This document shows, one piece after another, positions 34,831 to 43,607 of a DNA stretch of 64,000 nt. A program made the translations under genes and the position numbers. Source of the stretch: JADJGC01 sp964617645 (GTDB taxonomy: Bacteria; Zixibacteria; MSB-5A5; CAIYYT01); NCBI GenBank assembly GCA_964617645.1, contig CAZTYE010000004.1:192386-256385 (forward strand), written 5' to 3'. The first letter of the stretch is position 1; each line of letters opens with the position of its first letter. The notes beneath the pieces are model-generated. The model made no database searches. It was not told where the DNA came from and saw only the letters and a program-made list of their open reading frames with translations.

Positions 34831-36783
34831 TCAAGACTCGTAAAGTGTTCGAGCGATTTCTTCAAACTCCCGCAACGAATTCGGGTTCGCCAACGCATCA
34901 CGATTGGTCACCGGCTGTCGATGCATGATCCTCTGTACCGCCAGTTCAACTTTCTTGCCGGAAATCGTTCGCGGTATCTCGCGCACGGCAAACACGCGGT
35001 CCGGCACATGGCGCGGCGACTCCTGCTCGCGCAACGTCTCTCTGATCTTCTTCGTGAGTTCCTCGGTTAGCGCAAGGCCACCAGCCATCACCACGAATAG
35101 AATAATCTCGCTACTCTCAGCTCGCCGATACTCGACTACCAAACTGTCTTCAATCTCGGCCATCGCCTCCACCGGATTATAGATCTCCGCCGTGCCGATG
35201 CGTACGCCGGCGCGATTAAGCGTGGCATCCGAGCGTCCGTAGACGATTACCCCGCCATCCGGCGTGATGCGTATGAAATCGCCGTGCCGCCAGATTTCCG
35301 GGAAATGCTCGAAATATGCACCGCGATATTTGCTCCCGTCAGGATCGTTCCAAAAACAGACCGGCCGCGACGGAAACGGCGCGGTGCACACCAGTTCGCC
35401 GACTTCGTCCTGCAGCGGCTTGCCCGCTTCGTCAAAACACTCAACTCTCATTCCCAATCCGCGGGTCTGGATTTCTCCGCGGTAGACCGGTAGCACCGGG
35501 CATCCAAGCATGAAACACGACACGATGTCGGTGCCTCCCGAAATCGACGCGAGCTGCACATCCACTTTGATATCGCGATAGACATACTCATAGGACGCGT
35601 TCGGCAATGGCGATCCCGTCGAGAGAATTGCCTTGAGCGATTCGAGCCGATGCGATTCGCGCGGCTTGATACCGGCGTGCTCGCAAGCTTGCAGAAACTT
35701 TGGACTGGTTCCGAAAACGGCGATCCGCTCTTCATCGATTGCGTCCCAGAGCACGTTGAGATGCGGCTGCGCCGGGCTGCCGTCATACAAGAAAATCGTC
35801 GCGCCGCTGGACAGCGCGCCAACCAACCAGTTCCACATCATCCAACCGCAGGTCGTAAAGTAGGCAACGACTTCACCCTGCTTCAGATCGCAATGCAGCG
35901 CGTGTTCTTTGAAGTGCTGAAGCAAGGTTCCGCCGGCGCCATGAACGATGCACTTCGGCGCGCCGGTAGTGCCGGAAGAATAGAGTATGTACACCGGATG
36001 ATCGAATTCACGCTGAGTAAATTCAATGTCAGAGGTCGATTGATCGAGAAACGATGCCCACGGCACGGCATTGGAGAGTTGCCGATCAAGGCCGCCTTCG
36101 ATCTTGGAGACGACAACGGTCCTCTTTAGTGACGGCAGCGCTTCGACTACTTGCCGCACAACGTCGCGCCGATCGATCGTCTTGCCGGCGTAACGATAAC
36201 CGTCGACTGCAAGCAGCACCTTCGGATCGATTTGTCGAAAACGATCGAGCACGCCGGCCGCACCAAAATCGGGCGAGCACGAGGACCAAATCGCACCGAG
36301 GCTGGTCGTGGCTAACATCATTATGACCGCTTCGGGTATATTGCTCACGAACGCGGCAACTCGGTCGCCGGCGCCGACGCTACAATCCTTCAATGCTTGA
36401 GCACAGGCTGCGACGGCGCGATAGAGCTCGGCGAAACTGATCCGCCCCTTCTGCAGCGACTCATTCCAATGAATGATTGCCGTCGAATCATCGCGAGCGC
36501 GCAGTAGATTCTCAGCAAAATTCAGTTTCGCGCCCGGAAGCCAGCGCGTATCGTAGATCCGTTCGCCGACACGCACCTGTTCATACGAACGGGAGTAGAC
36601 AACTCCGGCGAAGTCCCAGATCGATGCCCAGAAGCCGTCGATGTCGCTGACCGACCACTGATACAAATCACTAAAATTGGAGAATGTCAGTCCATTTTTG
36701 CCCCGGAGGTACTCTTGGTAGCGCCGTAGATTCGAGTCGGCAATGCGCTGCGGCGACGGGCGCCAGATCGGTTCCTGCTTCAT
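34831..36783 (-). CDS. Acetoacetyl-CoA synthetase
   Basis: 650 residues, the usual length. It is an ANL-family ligase that activates acetoacetate with ATP and CoA. The AMP-binding motif YSSGTTGAPKCIVHG is near residues 275-289, GGTDIVSCFMLG and the hinge region YGRSDATLNRAGVRIGTAEI follow, and the C-terminal lysine lies in RTISGKKVE. The N-terminal WRPSPQRIADSNLRRYQ and the FWASIWDF stretch separate it from acetyl-CoA synthetase. In this cluster it would use the acetoacetate released by fumarylacetoacetase. The ATG at 36783 is 1 bp after the stop of the flavin-reductase-like gene. Confidence 0.93.
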   Translation of the reverse strand: MKQEPIWRPSPQRIADSNLRRYQEYLRGKNGLTFSNFSDLYQWSVSDIDGFWASIWDFAGVVYSRSYEQVRVGERIYDTRWLPGAKLNFAENLLRARDDSTAIIHWNESLQKGRISFAELYRAVAACAQALKDCSVGAGDRVAAFVSNIPEAVIMMLATTSLGAIWSSCSPDFGAAGVLDRFRQIDPKVLLAVDGYRYAGKTIDRRDVVRQVVEALPSLKRTVVVSKIEGGLDRQLSNAVPWASFLDQSTSDIEFTQREFDHPVYILYSSGTTGAPKCIVHGAGGTLLQHFKEHALHCDLKQGEVVAYFTTCGWMMWNWLVGALSSGATIFLYDGSPAQPHLNVLWDAIDEERIAVFGTSPKFLQACEHAGIKPRESHRLESLKAILSTGSPLPNASYEYVYRDIKVDVQLASISGGTDIVSCFMLGCPVLPVYRGEIQTRGLGMRVECFDEAGKPLQDEVGELVCTAPFPSRPVCFWNDPDGSKYRGAYFEHFPEIWRHGDFIRITPDGGVIVYGRSDATLNRAGVRIGTAEIYNPVEAMAEIEDSLVVEYRRAESSEIILFVVMAGGLALTEELTKKIRETLREQESPRHVPDRVFAVREIPRTISGKKVELAVQRIMHRQPVTNRDALANPNSLREFEEIARTLYES

Positions 36784-36784
36784 G

Positions 36785-37747
36785 CTATTCGGTCAGTGAG
36801 TGTCCGAGAATGAGGATACTCCATGCGGCGGCGCGATCATCAGCCGTGTCGAGCGCAATCTTGGCGGCGCGCACAAAGAGTGTCGGATCGCGGTGGCCGC
36901 GAGCGGTGGCTGCCTGCGCTAACTCAAACATCAACCGAAAATCGCCACGTGCCTGCGCATCCTGGAATCGATCAACGTTGTACTCATCGACAGTTGGCGG
37001 CGCGGCAGCTTGGGCCTCAGCCGCCGAAGGAATTTGCGGGTAGTTGGCCAGTTGCCCCAGATTGTTTGCCGAGAGAATCTGCGATTCGCGAACAAATCTC
37101 GGCAAGTTGTCATACCCGATCAGCTCTCCATCGCTCGGTTTTGCCAACTTGAAAGTATTTGCCGACGTCACCCGGGTCCACCAATTGCCGCCGTTGCGTG
37201 CGACATGGTCGATTCGCGCCGGGTTAATGACGTGATCGTCCAGCAGCGATTCCTCTAAATGAAACATGACGACCTCGCACAACGCCAGATTCCCCGAAGC
37301 TTTGCCATCGCCGAACGGAATCATCTGCCGGAGTACGCATTCCATCTGGAACGGCGACTCCTTGACGCGCGGCGGCTTCACGATTTGCGACTCGATCGGC
37401 GTTAGGCCGCTCTTGACAAATTCATCGACGTCGGGTGGCCACTCCGCCGACGCCACATTGATCTGATGCAACATCGCATGCGTAACCGCCTGCACTGTAC
37501 ACTCCCTGGTCGCAAGCAAATTGCTGTACGTGTCCTTGAAAGTGCCGTCGCGGCCGCGTCGCGCCGGCGAAAACGCGATCATCGGCGGATTCGCGCCGAA
37601 GGCATTGAAGAACGAAAACGGCGATAAATTGCGAGTTCCGTCGGCGGATAGTGTCGACACCAACGCAATCGGGCGTGGCGCGACGCCGCCGAGCAAATAC
37701 TGATGCACGACCGGTACCGATACATCTTGTGGGCGAACGCTAATCAT
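36785..37747 (-). CDS. Flavin reductase-like (FMN-binding split barrel) protein of the tyrosine degradation cluster
   Basis: 320 residues from the ATG at 37747; a GTG three codons earlier is possible and neither has a good SD. Residues about 15-210 follow the flavin reductase-like split barrel (GGVAPRPIALVSTLSADGTR, NLSPFSFFNAFGANPPM). The C-terminal 100 residues are helical and of unknown role (DRFQDAQARGDFRLMFELAQ). Proteins of this type recur beside homogentisate genes in Bacteroidetes. The step is unknown; since no maleylacetoacetate isomerase is found here, a link to that step can be considered but has no direct support. Confidence 0.75.
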   Translation of the reverse strand: MISVRPQDVSVPVVHQYLLGGVAPRPIALVSTLSADGTRNLSPFSFFNAFGANPPMIAFSPARRGRDGTFKDTYSNLLATRECTVQAVTHAMLHQINVASAEWPPDVDEFVKSGLTPIESQIVKPPRVKESPFQMECVLRQMIPFGDGKASGNLALCEVVMFHLEESLLDDHVINPARIDHVARNGGNWWTRVTSANTFKLAKPSDGELIGYDNLPRFVRESQILSANNLGQLANYPQIPSAAEAQAAAPPTVDEYNVDRFQDAQARGDFRLMFELAQAATARGHRDPTLFVRAAKIALDTADDRAAAWSILILGHSLTE

Positions 37748-37895
37748 TGACAACACTCAATCCCGCGGGCCGAATTCATTCCCGCGATGCGCCGCAGGCG
37801 CATGCCCCAGTTCCCCTCTTGAGAGCGGTGCTGTCCCACACGTCGCGCTTAAGACTGCTGAGTGTGGCGGCAAACAAATCGTTAGCCCCTCATCC

Positions 37896-38909
37896 TTACA
37901 GCTTCTTCTTTGCCAAGATCGATCGCTCACCAGCCGCTCTGACTACACGGTTGGACAAAACGCCAAGCCTCTCGATTTCGAGTTCCAGCACGTCGCCATC
38001 GTTAATCCAGATCGGCGTAAACGATTCGCCGCGCGATTTGGCCTCGAGCGCCCAAGTGCCATTCAATTCAAGATAGCAGCCGGTGCCGACGGTTCCGGAT
38101 CCAATCACGTCCCCCGGGAAGATTTCGACACCATACGACGCCCGCTCGATAATCTCAGCAAACGTCCAGTTCATTTGACTCAGATTGCCGTCCGACACTT
38201 GCTTACCATTGTGGCGGGCGATCATTCGCAGATTGTGCTTCTGACCGAAAGGCGTCTCCATCGCCCGGTCTGCCAGTTCGTCCGGCGTCACCAGCCACGG
38301 TCCGATCGCGGTGGCGAAGTCTTTCCCCTTGGCCGGGCCGAGATTGAGTTTCATCTCCTCCATCTGCAGGACGCGCGCCGACCAATCGTTCATGATCGTG
38401 TAGCCGGCGATATGCTTGTCGGCGTCTTTCGACTCGATATTCTTGCCGCGCCTGCCGATCACGACCGCGCACTCAAGCTCGAAATCCAGTTGCCGCAGAT
38501 GATCGGATTCGACGACGACATCGCCTTCGCCGATGATCGAGTTGTGATTGGTGAAATAGAAAATCGGGTATTGGTCAAACTCCGCGATCATCTCGACTCC
38601 GCGATTGCGTCGGGCTGTCGCCACGTGCTGCCGAAAGGCATACCCGTCACGGCAGGATGGCGGATTCGGAATCGGCGCCAGCAGATTCGCAACTTCGGCG
38701 GCGCGGGCATACTTCCCTTCCCGACAGGCCGCGTCGACTTCCCGGGCGATCTTCATCCCCCGCTCTTCCAAATTCAGAAACTCGCGCATCGTCGGCGGCA
38801 ACGTCTGCCCCAACGACTGCGCAGCATCGGCCAGATCGAAGATCGCGCCGTCAATCCACAGTCCGCAGCGCTCGCGTCTATTCTCGTCCCGATAAGACAG
38901 CAATTTCAT
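37896..38909 (-). CDS. fahA: Fumarylacetoacetate hydrolase
   Basis: 337 residues. FAH-fold enzyme that splits fumarylacetoacetate into fumarate and acetoacetate, the last step of tyrosine breakdown. Metal-site carboxylates are in FELECAVVIGRRGKNI and in YTIMNDWSAR; KGKDFATAIGPWLVT and GDVIGSGTVGTGCYLEL are also conserved. The start lies inside the end of the aminotransferase gene (32-bp overlap), which implies translational coupling. The family includes other hydrolases and decarboxylases; the neighbours fix the role. Confidence 0.92.
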   Translation of the reverse strand: MKLLSYRDENRRERCGLWIDGAIFDLADAAQSLGQTLPPTMREFLNLEERGMKIAREVDAACREGKYARAAEVANLLAPIPNPPSCRDGYAFRQHVATARRNRGVEMIAEFDQYPIFYFTNHNSIIGEGDVVVESDHLRQLDFELECAVVIGRRGKNIESKDADKHIAGYTIMNDWSARVLQMEEMKLNLGPAKGKDFATAIGPWLVTPDELADRAMETPFGQKHNLRMIARHNGKQVSDGNLSQMNWTFAEIIERASYGVEIFPGDVIGSGTVGTGCYLELNGTWALEAKSRGESFTPIWINDGDVLELEIERLGVLSNRVVRAAGERSILAKKKL

Positions 38910-40044
38910 CTTCTGTCACCAAATCAAAAGGGTGGCGGGAGTTCTCCTCAAGTAACTGCGGGTAGACATCTCCGAAAACTTCCAGCGCAAAGGCGGTTTC
39001 GTCATCGCTTCCCGAGTTGACGCGAATCCCGTTGGGGATGCCAAACGATTTCACGTGACGCACGATCAGTCCGCGCTCAAGACAGCGCAGGAAAAACTGC
39101 TCGGCGAATTTCTCCGACGGGAAAAGCAAGAGAATCGAATTGCAGTAGGTCTTTATTCGCCGGATACCCAGCCGGTCGAATCCGGCCTCCAGGCGTCGCA
39201 GCGAGCGCTCGTTCATTGACAGTGTGAGCTGGAGAAACTCGTAATCCTGAAGCGCCGCGCGGGCCGCGACCTGCGCCAGATAATTCGGCTCAAAGGGTAG
39301 CTTCACTTTCTGCAGTGCGGAGATCAAGCGCTCGGGGCCGACTGCGAAACCGGCCCGCAAGCCGCCTAAACCGTAGGCTTTGGAAAACGTGCGCGTTACC
39401 AGCATGTTCGGGAAATCGTAGTCCAAACCGTTCGGATAATCCGTTTCCGTCTGGCAGTATTGACAATATGCCTCATCAAGAATTACACAAACGCTTTCCG
39501 GCACGCGCGACATAAACCACTCGAACTGATCGCGTGTGAAGATGCTTCCGGTCGGATTGTTGGGATTTGCCAAGTAGACGACCTTGGTCTTGGCAGAAGC
39601 GCGCTTCGCGATCGCCTCGAGGTCAAAAGCGTAATCGCGTAGCGGAACCTGTACCAACTTTCGACCCAGTTTATTGGTATTGACGTAAGCGCCAATAAAC
39701 GTCCCCTCGGAAGTCAAAACTTCATCGCCGGCATCCGTGAATGCCATGAGAATGTATTCTATGACCGCATCGGTGCCATGCCCACAGACAATTTGTGTTG
39801 GCCGCTTGTCGAACTCCCGGGCGATAGCCTGAGTCAACTCAAAAGCGCTAGGATCGACGTAGAGATGCGCCTGCGGCAAGGCCTCCCGGATGGCGGCAAT
39901 CGCCTTGGGCGACGGACCATTGGGATTTTCGTTCGAAGCCAGCTTGACGATGCGCTTCAGCCCCTTCTCGCGTGCCAACTCAGAGATCGCTTTGCCGGCC
40001 TTGTACGGCCAGAGGTTTTCGATATGATCCGGAATCTTAATCAT
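38878..40044 (-). CDS. HisC-like class I/II aminotransferase, probable tyrosine/phenylalanine aminotransferase
   Basis: 388 residues from the ATG at 40044, which has GGGAG 5 nt upstream; an earlier GTG at 40056 is less likely. It resembles histidinol-phosphate aminotransferase: KLASNENPNGPSPKAIAAI, LANPNNPTGSIF, DEAYCQY, and the PLP lysine in TRTFSKAYGLGGLRAG. No other his genes are nearby. In the middle of homogentisate-pathway genes, its likely substrate is tyrosine, giving 4-hydroxyphenylpyruvate. The substrate is inferred from position only. Confidence 0.88.
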   Translation of the reverse strand: MIKIPDHIENLWPYKAGKAISELAREKGLKRIVKLASNENPNGPSPKAIAAIREALPQAHLYVDPSAFELTQAIAREFDKRPTQIVCGHGTDAVIEYILMAFTDAGDEVLTSEGTFIGAYVNTNKLGRKLVQVPLRDYAFDLEAIAKRASAKTKVVYLANPNNPTGSIFTRDQFEWFMSRVPESVCVILDEAYCQYCQTETDYPNGLDYDFPNMLVTRTFSKAYGLGGLRAGFAVGPERLISALQKVKLPFEPNYLAQVAARAALQDYEFLQLTLSMNERSLRRLEAGFDRLGIRRIKTYCNSILLLFPSEKFAEQFFLRCLERGLIVRHVKSFGIPNGIRVNSGSDDETAFALEVFGDVYPQLLEENSRHPFDLVTEDEIAVLSGRE

Positions 40045-40071
40045 GACAACTCCCACACACTACCTAAGACT

Positions 40072-40088
40072 GACTAAGTTAGTTAGTC
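40072..40088. promoter_or_regulatory. Inverted repeat in the promoter region of the aminotransferase-fahA operon
   Basis: GACTAA and TTAGTC flank a 5-nt centre, 28-44 bp upstream of the ATG at 40044. On the minus strand it overlaps a possible -10 (TAACTT) that lies 17 bp from TTGCTC. It could be an operator for a pathway regulator, but no regulator gene is present in the cluster. Confidence 0.3.
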
Positions 40089-40165
40089 GGAGTTGCCTGA
40101 GCAAGAAGTTTGCGACAGGCGCCCACGTGCGGTTCGGCACCGGCCGATTACTCGCGCATTCAACG

Positions 40166-40188
40166 TGTGGGAGCGGCTTCAGTCGCGA
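40166..40188. repeat. 23-nt palindromic repeat, copy 1
   Basis: TGTGGGAGCGGCTTCAGTCG and three more bases match the sequence at 63837-63859 with two differences. The core is GAGCG/CGCG-type dyad symmetry. Both copies are intergenic. Confidence 0.6.
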
Positions 40189-40241
40189 TCATCGCTGCGC
40201 CGGTCCTACCGAGTTCCGCTGCATGGCGTGTAATCTGCATT

Positions 40242-40391
40242 CCCCTCCTGGGGGACTGTTGAAAAAGCCCTTTAGGCTGTCACCCTGAGCGAAGCGAAGG
40301 GTCTGTGAGTATTGTGGCACAAGGTCAAACTGATTCTTCGCTGCGCTCAGAATGACATGAATACGGCTTTTCAACAGTCCCCTGGGAGGGG
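40242..40391. repeat. 150-bp MITE-like element with nested inverted repeats
   Basis: The terminal inverted repeats are about 27 bp (left begins CCCCTCCTGGGGGACTGTTG, right ends CAACAGTCCCCTGGGAGGGG) with few mismatches. Inside lies a second 25-bp inverted repeat: 40279-40303 (GTCACCCTGAGCGAAGCGAA then GGGTC) against 40332-40356. It holds no gene. A related element with the same ends lies at 43398-43515. The rest of the gap 40045-40447 holds the operator-like repeat and the 23-nt repeat only. Confidence 0.7.
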
Positions 40392-40447
40392 TGTGTAAGT
40401 CGGGATCGCCGGTCGCGTCATGACGCGAAACCCGCCACCGAATTGAG

Positions 40448-41650
40448 CTACGATGTCGTCCCCACGTATCGCCCGTTCGAATTTTCATCAAGCCACGACT
40501 TCGCATAATCCGGATCAATCGTCTCGCGCACATTGACCGTCGGCTTAAGCGGCGCAAATGTATCGACCATGAGCGCATATTCCGACGTTTCCCGCTTGCC
40601 GATAGACGCCTCGGTCTTGCCCGGCTGCGGACCATGCGGCAAACCGCCGGGATGAAGCGTCACCGAACCTTCGACCACGCCCTTGCGCGACATGAAATCC
40701 CCCGCCACGTAGTAGAGAATCTCATCGGAATCGATATTGGAATGGAAGTACGGCGCCGGAATCGCATCGGGATGAAAATCAAACGGCCGCGGCACGAAAT
40801 TACAGAGCACGAAATGTTGCGTCTTGTAGAGAAGATGCACCGGCGGCGGCAAATGAATCTTGCCGACGATCGGGCAGTAGTCCTCGATATTGAGCGCGTG
40901 CGGAAAATTGTAACCGTCCCAGCCGACAACATCAAACGGATGATGCGGCAAAGTGTACAAGAACGACTTGTTCCACGCCTTGATGACCAGCCGAAATTCA
41001 CCTTCCTGATCGAACGGCTCGAAAAACTCCGGCAGCTTGATATCGCGCTCGCAAAACGGCGCACCCTCCAACATTTGCCCGTATTCGTTGCGATAGTGCG
41101 CAGGCACTTCGTACGCCGTCGCCGATTCGACAATAAACAACTTGTTGCCTTCGAGCTTGTCGAAGATCATTTGATAGGTCGATCCGCGCGGCACCAATAT
41201 TTGGTCACCCGGTACGAACGGCAGCTTACCGTATTCCGACAACAGTACGCCGGTGCCGTGATGCACGAATACGTACTCGTGGCCAAACGCATTGCGATAA
41301 AAGAAATCGGCATCCGGATTCTTGTTCGGATGCGCCGTCGATATGATGCAGTGCTCGTTGCGCAAGAAAACATTTCGCGCCGAAAGAAAGTCGCCGCCGG
41401 ACATCTTCTTGTCGGTGAAAAAGTGATAGTACAACAGCGGCGCGTCTTCCCACACCGGCGCTTCCTTCAAATCATAGGGGCGTACTTCTTTGACGCGGGT
41501 CGGCATGTGTACGTGATACTTGTTCGTGTGCACACCGGAGAATCCGAGCGTCGAGAAAAGTTCTTCGCGATACAGAGTCTGACCATCGGGCTTAAAAAAC
41601 GTCGTGTGCCGCTTCGGCGGGATCCGTCCAACTTTATGATAGAAGGGCAT
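40448..41650 (-). CDS. hmgA: Homogentisate 1,2-dioxygenase
   Basis: 400 residues. This non-haem iron cupin enzyme opens the homogentisate ring to maleylacetoacetate. Recognisable stretches are the N-terminal GRIPPKRHTTF, GHEYVFVHHGTGVLLSEYG, ILVPRGSTYQMIF, VVGWDGYNFPHALNIEDYCP (central) and SVTLHPGGLPHGPQPGKTEA near the C-terminus, where iron-ligand histidines of the family lie. It is shorter than the human or Pseudomonas form (about 430-445) and matches the Bacteroidetes type. GGAGATAAAAG precedes the ATG. It lies between two repeat-filled gaps, so it may have its own promoter. Confidence 0.93.
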   Translation of the reverse strand: MPFYHKVGRIPPKRHTTFFKPDGQTLYREELFSTLGFSGVHTNKYHVHMPTRVKEVRPYDLKEAPVWEDAPLLYYHFFTDKKMSGGDFLSARNVFLRNEHCIISTAHPNKNPDADFFYRNAFGHEYVFVHHGTGVLLSEYGKLPFVPGDQILVPRGSTYQMIFDKLEGNKLFIVESATAYEVPAHYRNEYGQMLEGAPFCERDIKLPEFFEPFDQEGEFRLVIKAWNKSFLYTLPHHPFDVVGWDGYNFPHALNIEDYCPIVGKIHLPPPVHLLYKTQHFVLCNFVPRPFDFHPDAIPAPYFHSNIDSDEILYYVAGDFMSRKGVVEGSVTLHPGGLPHGPQPGKTEASIGKRETSEYALMVDTFAPLKPTVNVRETIDPDYAKSWLDENSNGRYVGTTS

Positions 41651-41771
41651 CTTTTATCTCCATAATTTGTCTTGTCCAATCTCATTGCCGGAGACCCACA
41701 AATTCCGGCCTGCGCTCCGGCTCAGGTTGTCAACCTCAACAACTATCTCGACGGTCCCGAGAGCCTTGTAG

Positions 41772-41867
41772 GTCAGGAGCCTGCGCTCCTGACATCACGC
41801 CGATGGCGTGATCCTCCAATCCCCCGCTTGAGTGGGGTGGCTTCGTCCCGCTCAGAGCGGGACGAAG
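41772..41867. repeat. Three consecutive perfect hairpins between hppD and hmgA
   Basis: A 9-bp stem at 41772-41793 (GTCAGGAGC/GCTCCTGAC), an 8-bp stem at 41794-41812 (ATCACGCC/GGCGTGAT) and a 12-13-bp stem at 41841-41867 (CTTCGTCCCGCTC/GAGCGGGACGAAG). All lie in the 251-bp gap between the hppD stop and the hmgA start. The first has the GTAGGTC...GAC form also seen at 58028-58061 and 63705. They may terminate or stabilise the hppD transcript. Confidence 0.65.
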
Positions 41868-41901
41868 GCGGAGTGTGTTCTTCATCCACTGCCGCGAGCC
41901 T

Positions 41902-43020
41902 TCACGTCCGCATCAACGTCCCGCGCAACATTTGGTCGCGCTCAATTGCCTCGAACAACGCCTGAAAATTCCCCTGCCCGAATCCTTGCGCGCCATTGAC
42001 GCGCTGAATCACCTCGAAAAAAAACGTCGGCCGGTCGCCAATCGGCTTCGTGAAAAGCTGCAACAAATACCCGCCCGAACCCATTGATGCATCACAGAGA
42101 ATGCGCAGCCGCTTGAGTTCGTCGAGATCTTCGCGAATTCCGAGATTCTTCTTCCTCAGATCCTCATAGTATGTGTCCGGAACCTGCAGGAATTCGACGC
42201 CGTTGTCGCGAAGTGCTTCGATCGTGTCCAGTATATTCTCCGTATACAACGCGATATGCTGAATGCCCGCGCCGTGGTAGTGCTCGATATATTCCTCGAT
42301 CTGCGACTTGGCGACGCCTTCATACGGCTCATTGATTGGCATCTTGATCAGATCGTCTTTGGACCGCACAACCTTCGACAGCAGCGCCGAATACTTCGTC
42401 GAAATATCGCCGGGCCCGAATTCGAGAAAGGTCTCGAAATCCATGGTCTTGTTGAAATAATTCGCCCACTGATTCATCTCGTTCGTGCGCACATTCCCGA
42501 CGATGTGATCGAAGCTTCGCAATCCGCCCGGATTGAACGACAGCTTCAGCTTCTGATGGGGCTCCTTGAACCCGGGCCTAAACAAGCCGCGATAGTCGTC
42601 GTAGTTGATCAGGATCAGTTCGGTATCATCGTAAATTTTCATCGCCGCTTCGATGATCGATCCGTTTTCATCTTTGATGACTTGCGGCGCGCGCTCGAAA
42701 ACCGCGCCGTTGGCCAGCGCAAAACGATAAGCCTTGTCGACGTCCTCGACCTGGATCGCCCAGCGCTTGACGCCGTCGCCGTGTTTCTGCACCCAACCCC
42801 AGATATCGAAGGTATGCGGCTGAATCGCCGACGTGACGACGATCTTGATGTTGCCGGAAGTCAGATAGTACGACATGCGGTCGCGCACGCCGGTCTCGGG
42901 GCCGGCGTACCCGGAAATCTGCATCCCGAGCGCGCGGCAGAACCAGTAGGCGCACATTCGCGCCGAGCCGACATAGAATTCGGCGTAGTCCCACATTTTG
43001 ATGCCCAGTGTATTCGCCAT
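41902..43020 (-). CDS. hppD: 4-Hydroxyphenylpyruvate dioxygenase
   Basis: 372 residues. This Fe(II) enzyme converts 4-hydroxyphenylpyruvate to homogentisate. The two-barrel vicinal-oxygen-chelate fold is visible, with iron ligands His in LRSFDHIVGNV, His in GAGIQHIALYTENI and Glu in PTFFFEVIQRVNGAQGFGQG. The C-terminal GNFQALFEAIERDQ is the helix that closes the active site. It is transcribed ahead of hmgA on the same strand, and its product is the substrate of HmgA. A hairpin (CTGCGC/GCGCAG) lies in its leader. Confidence 0.95.
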   Translation of the reverse strand: MANTLGIKMWDYAEFYVGSARMCAYWFCRALGMQISGYAGPETGVRDRMSYYLTSGNIKIVVTSAIQPHTFDIWGWVQKHGDGVKRWAIQVEDVDKAYRFALANGAVFERAPQVIKDENGSIIEAAMKIYDDTELILINYDDYRGLFRPGFKEPHQKLKLSFNPGGLRSFDHIVGNVRTNEMNQWANYFNKTMDFETFLEFGPGDISTKYSALLSKVVRSKDDLIKMPINEPYEGVAKSQIEEYIEHYHGAGIQHIALYTENILDTIEALRDNGVEFLQVPDTYYEDLRKKNLGIREDLDELKRLRILCDASMGSGGYLLQLFTKPIGDRPTFFFEVIQRVNGAQGFGQGNFQALFEAIERDQMLRGTLMRT

Positions 43021-43397
43021 AATTGACCGACCTTCCTCTATCGCGTCCTGCGCTGTCCGCGCAGCACGATTATGACTCTATAATATCCAAGTTAGTGACG
43101 GCTCGCCAGCCAATTCTCATAAGTGATACGTGCAATTAGCATCCGCCGGCAATGTACGATGAATGTAGATGTCGCTCCGCCACTCGGCAACGGGAATCTG
43201 TTGCCGCCTTTACCCCGCAGGCGTACGGCTTGCAGTGCTCCGATTAGCGTCATACGCGTAAGCGGGAATCCATCCGCGTAGAGGCACGGCGAGCCGTGCC
43301 CAGGAGTAGCGGCGAGCGGCACGCGCCATTCGCACTGCTGCCTTGCAGGCCGACAACTTTGCGCCCCGACATCACGTCTCAGTACGAACCTTCACTT

Positions 43398-43515
43398 CCC
43401 CTCTTGCGGGACTGTCGAAAAAATCCGCAGCGCTCACAAAGCGCGGCGGCAGGAGTCCTCTCCTGCCGCAATTAATGCGGGTAATCCGAGGTTATTCAAG
43501 AGTCCCATGAGAGGG
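43398..43515. repeat. 118-bp MITE-like element, relative of the one at 40242
   Basis: The left end CCCCTCTTGCGGGACTGTCG and the right end CAAGAGTCCCATGAGAGGG are inverted copies of each other with mismatches, and match the ends of the 40242-40391 element. The interior differs and contains a perfect 10-bp hairpin at 43446-43469 (GCGGCAGGAG/CTCCTGCCGC). Same ends with a different interior suggests non-autonomous elements mobilised by one enzyme or built by shared recombination. Confidence 0.6.
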
Positions 43516-43580
43516 TGCTGTACCGCAGCTTTGCTGCGGTAAGGCGGGGTGCACCTATGAGATCGTCGACTCGTTCTACT

Positions 43581-43607
43581 GTCATTCCGGCGGACGCCGA
43601 AATCCAG
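43581..43607. repeat. 27-nt GTCATTCC...AATCCAG palindromic repeat, copy 1
   Basis: GTCATTCCGGCGGACGCCGA then AATCCAG. Two further copies lie at 53938-53964 and 63615-63641; all keep the flanks GTCATTCC and AATCCAG around a short stem. Confidence 0.7.

Noticed and set aside
40242..40391. Hairpin element as a rho-independent terminator
   Set aside because: The arms are 27 bp separated by 95 bp with a second inverted repeat inside, and a relative with the same ends occurs elsewhere; this is a repeat element.
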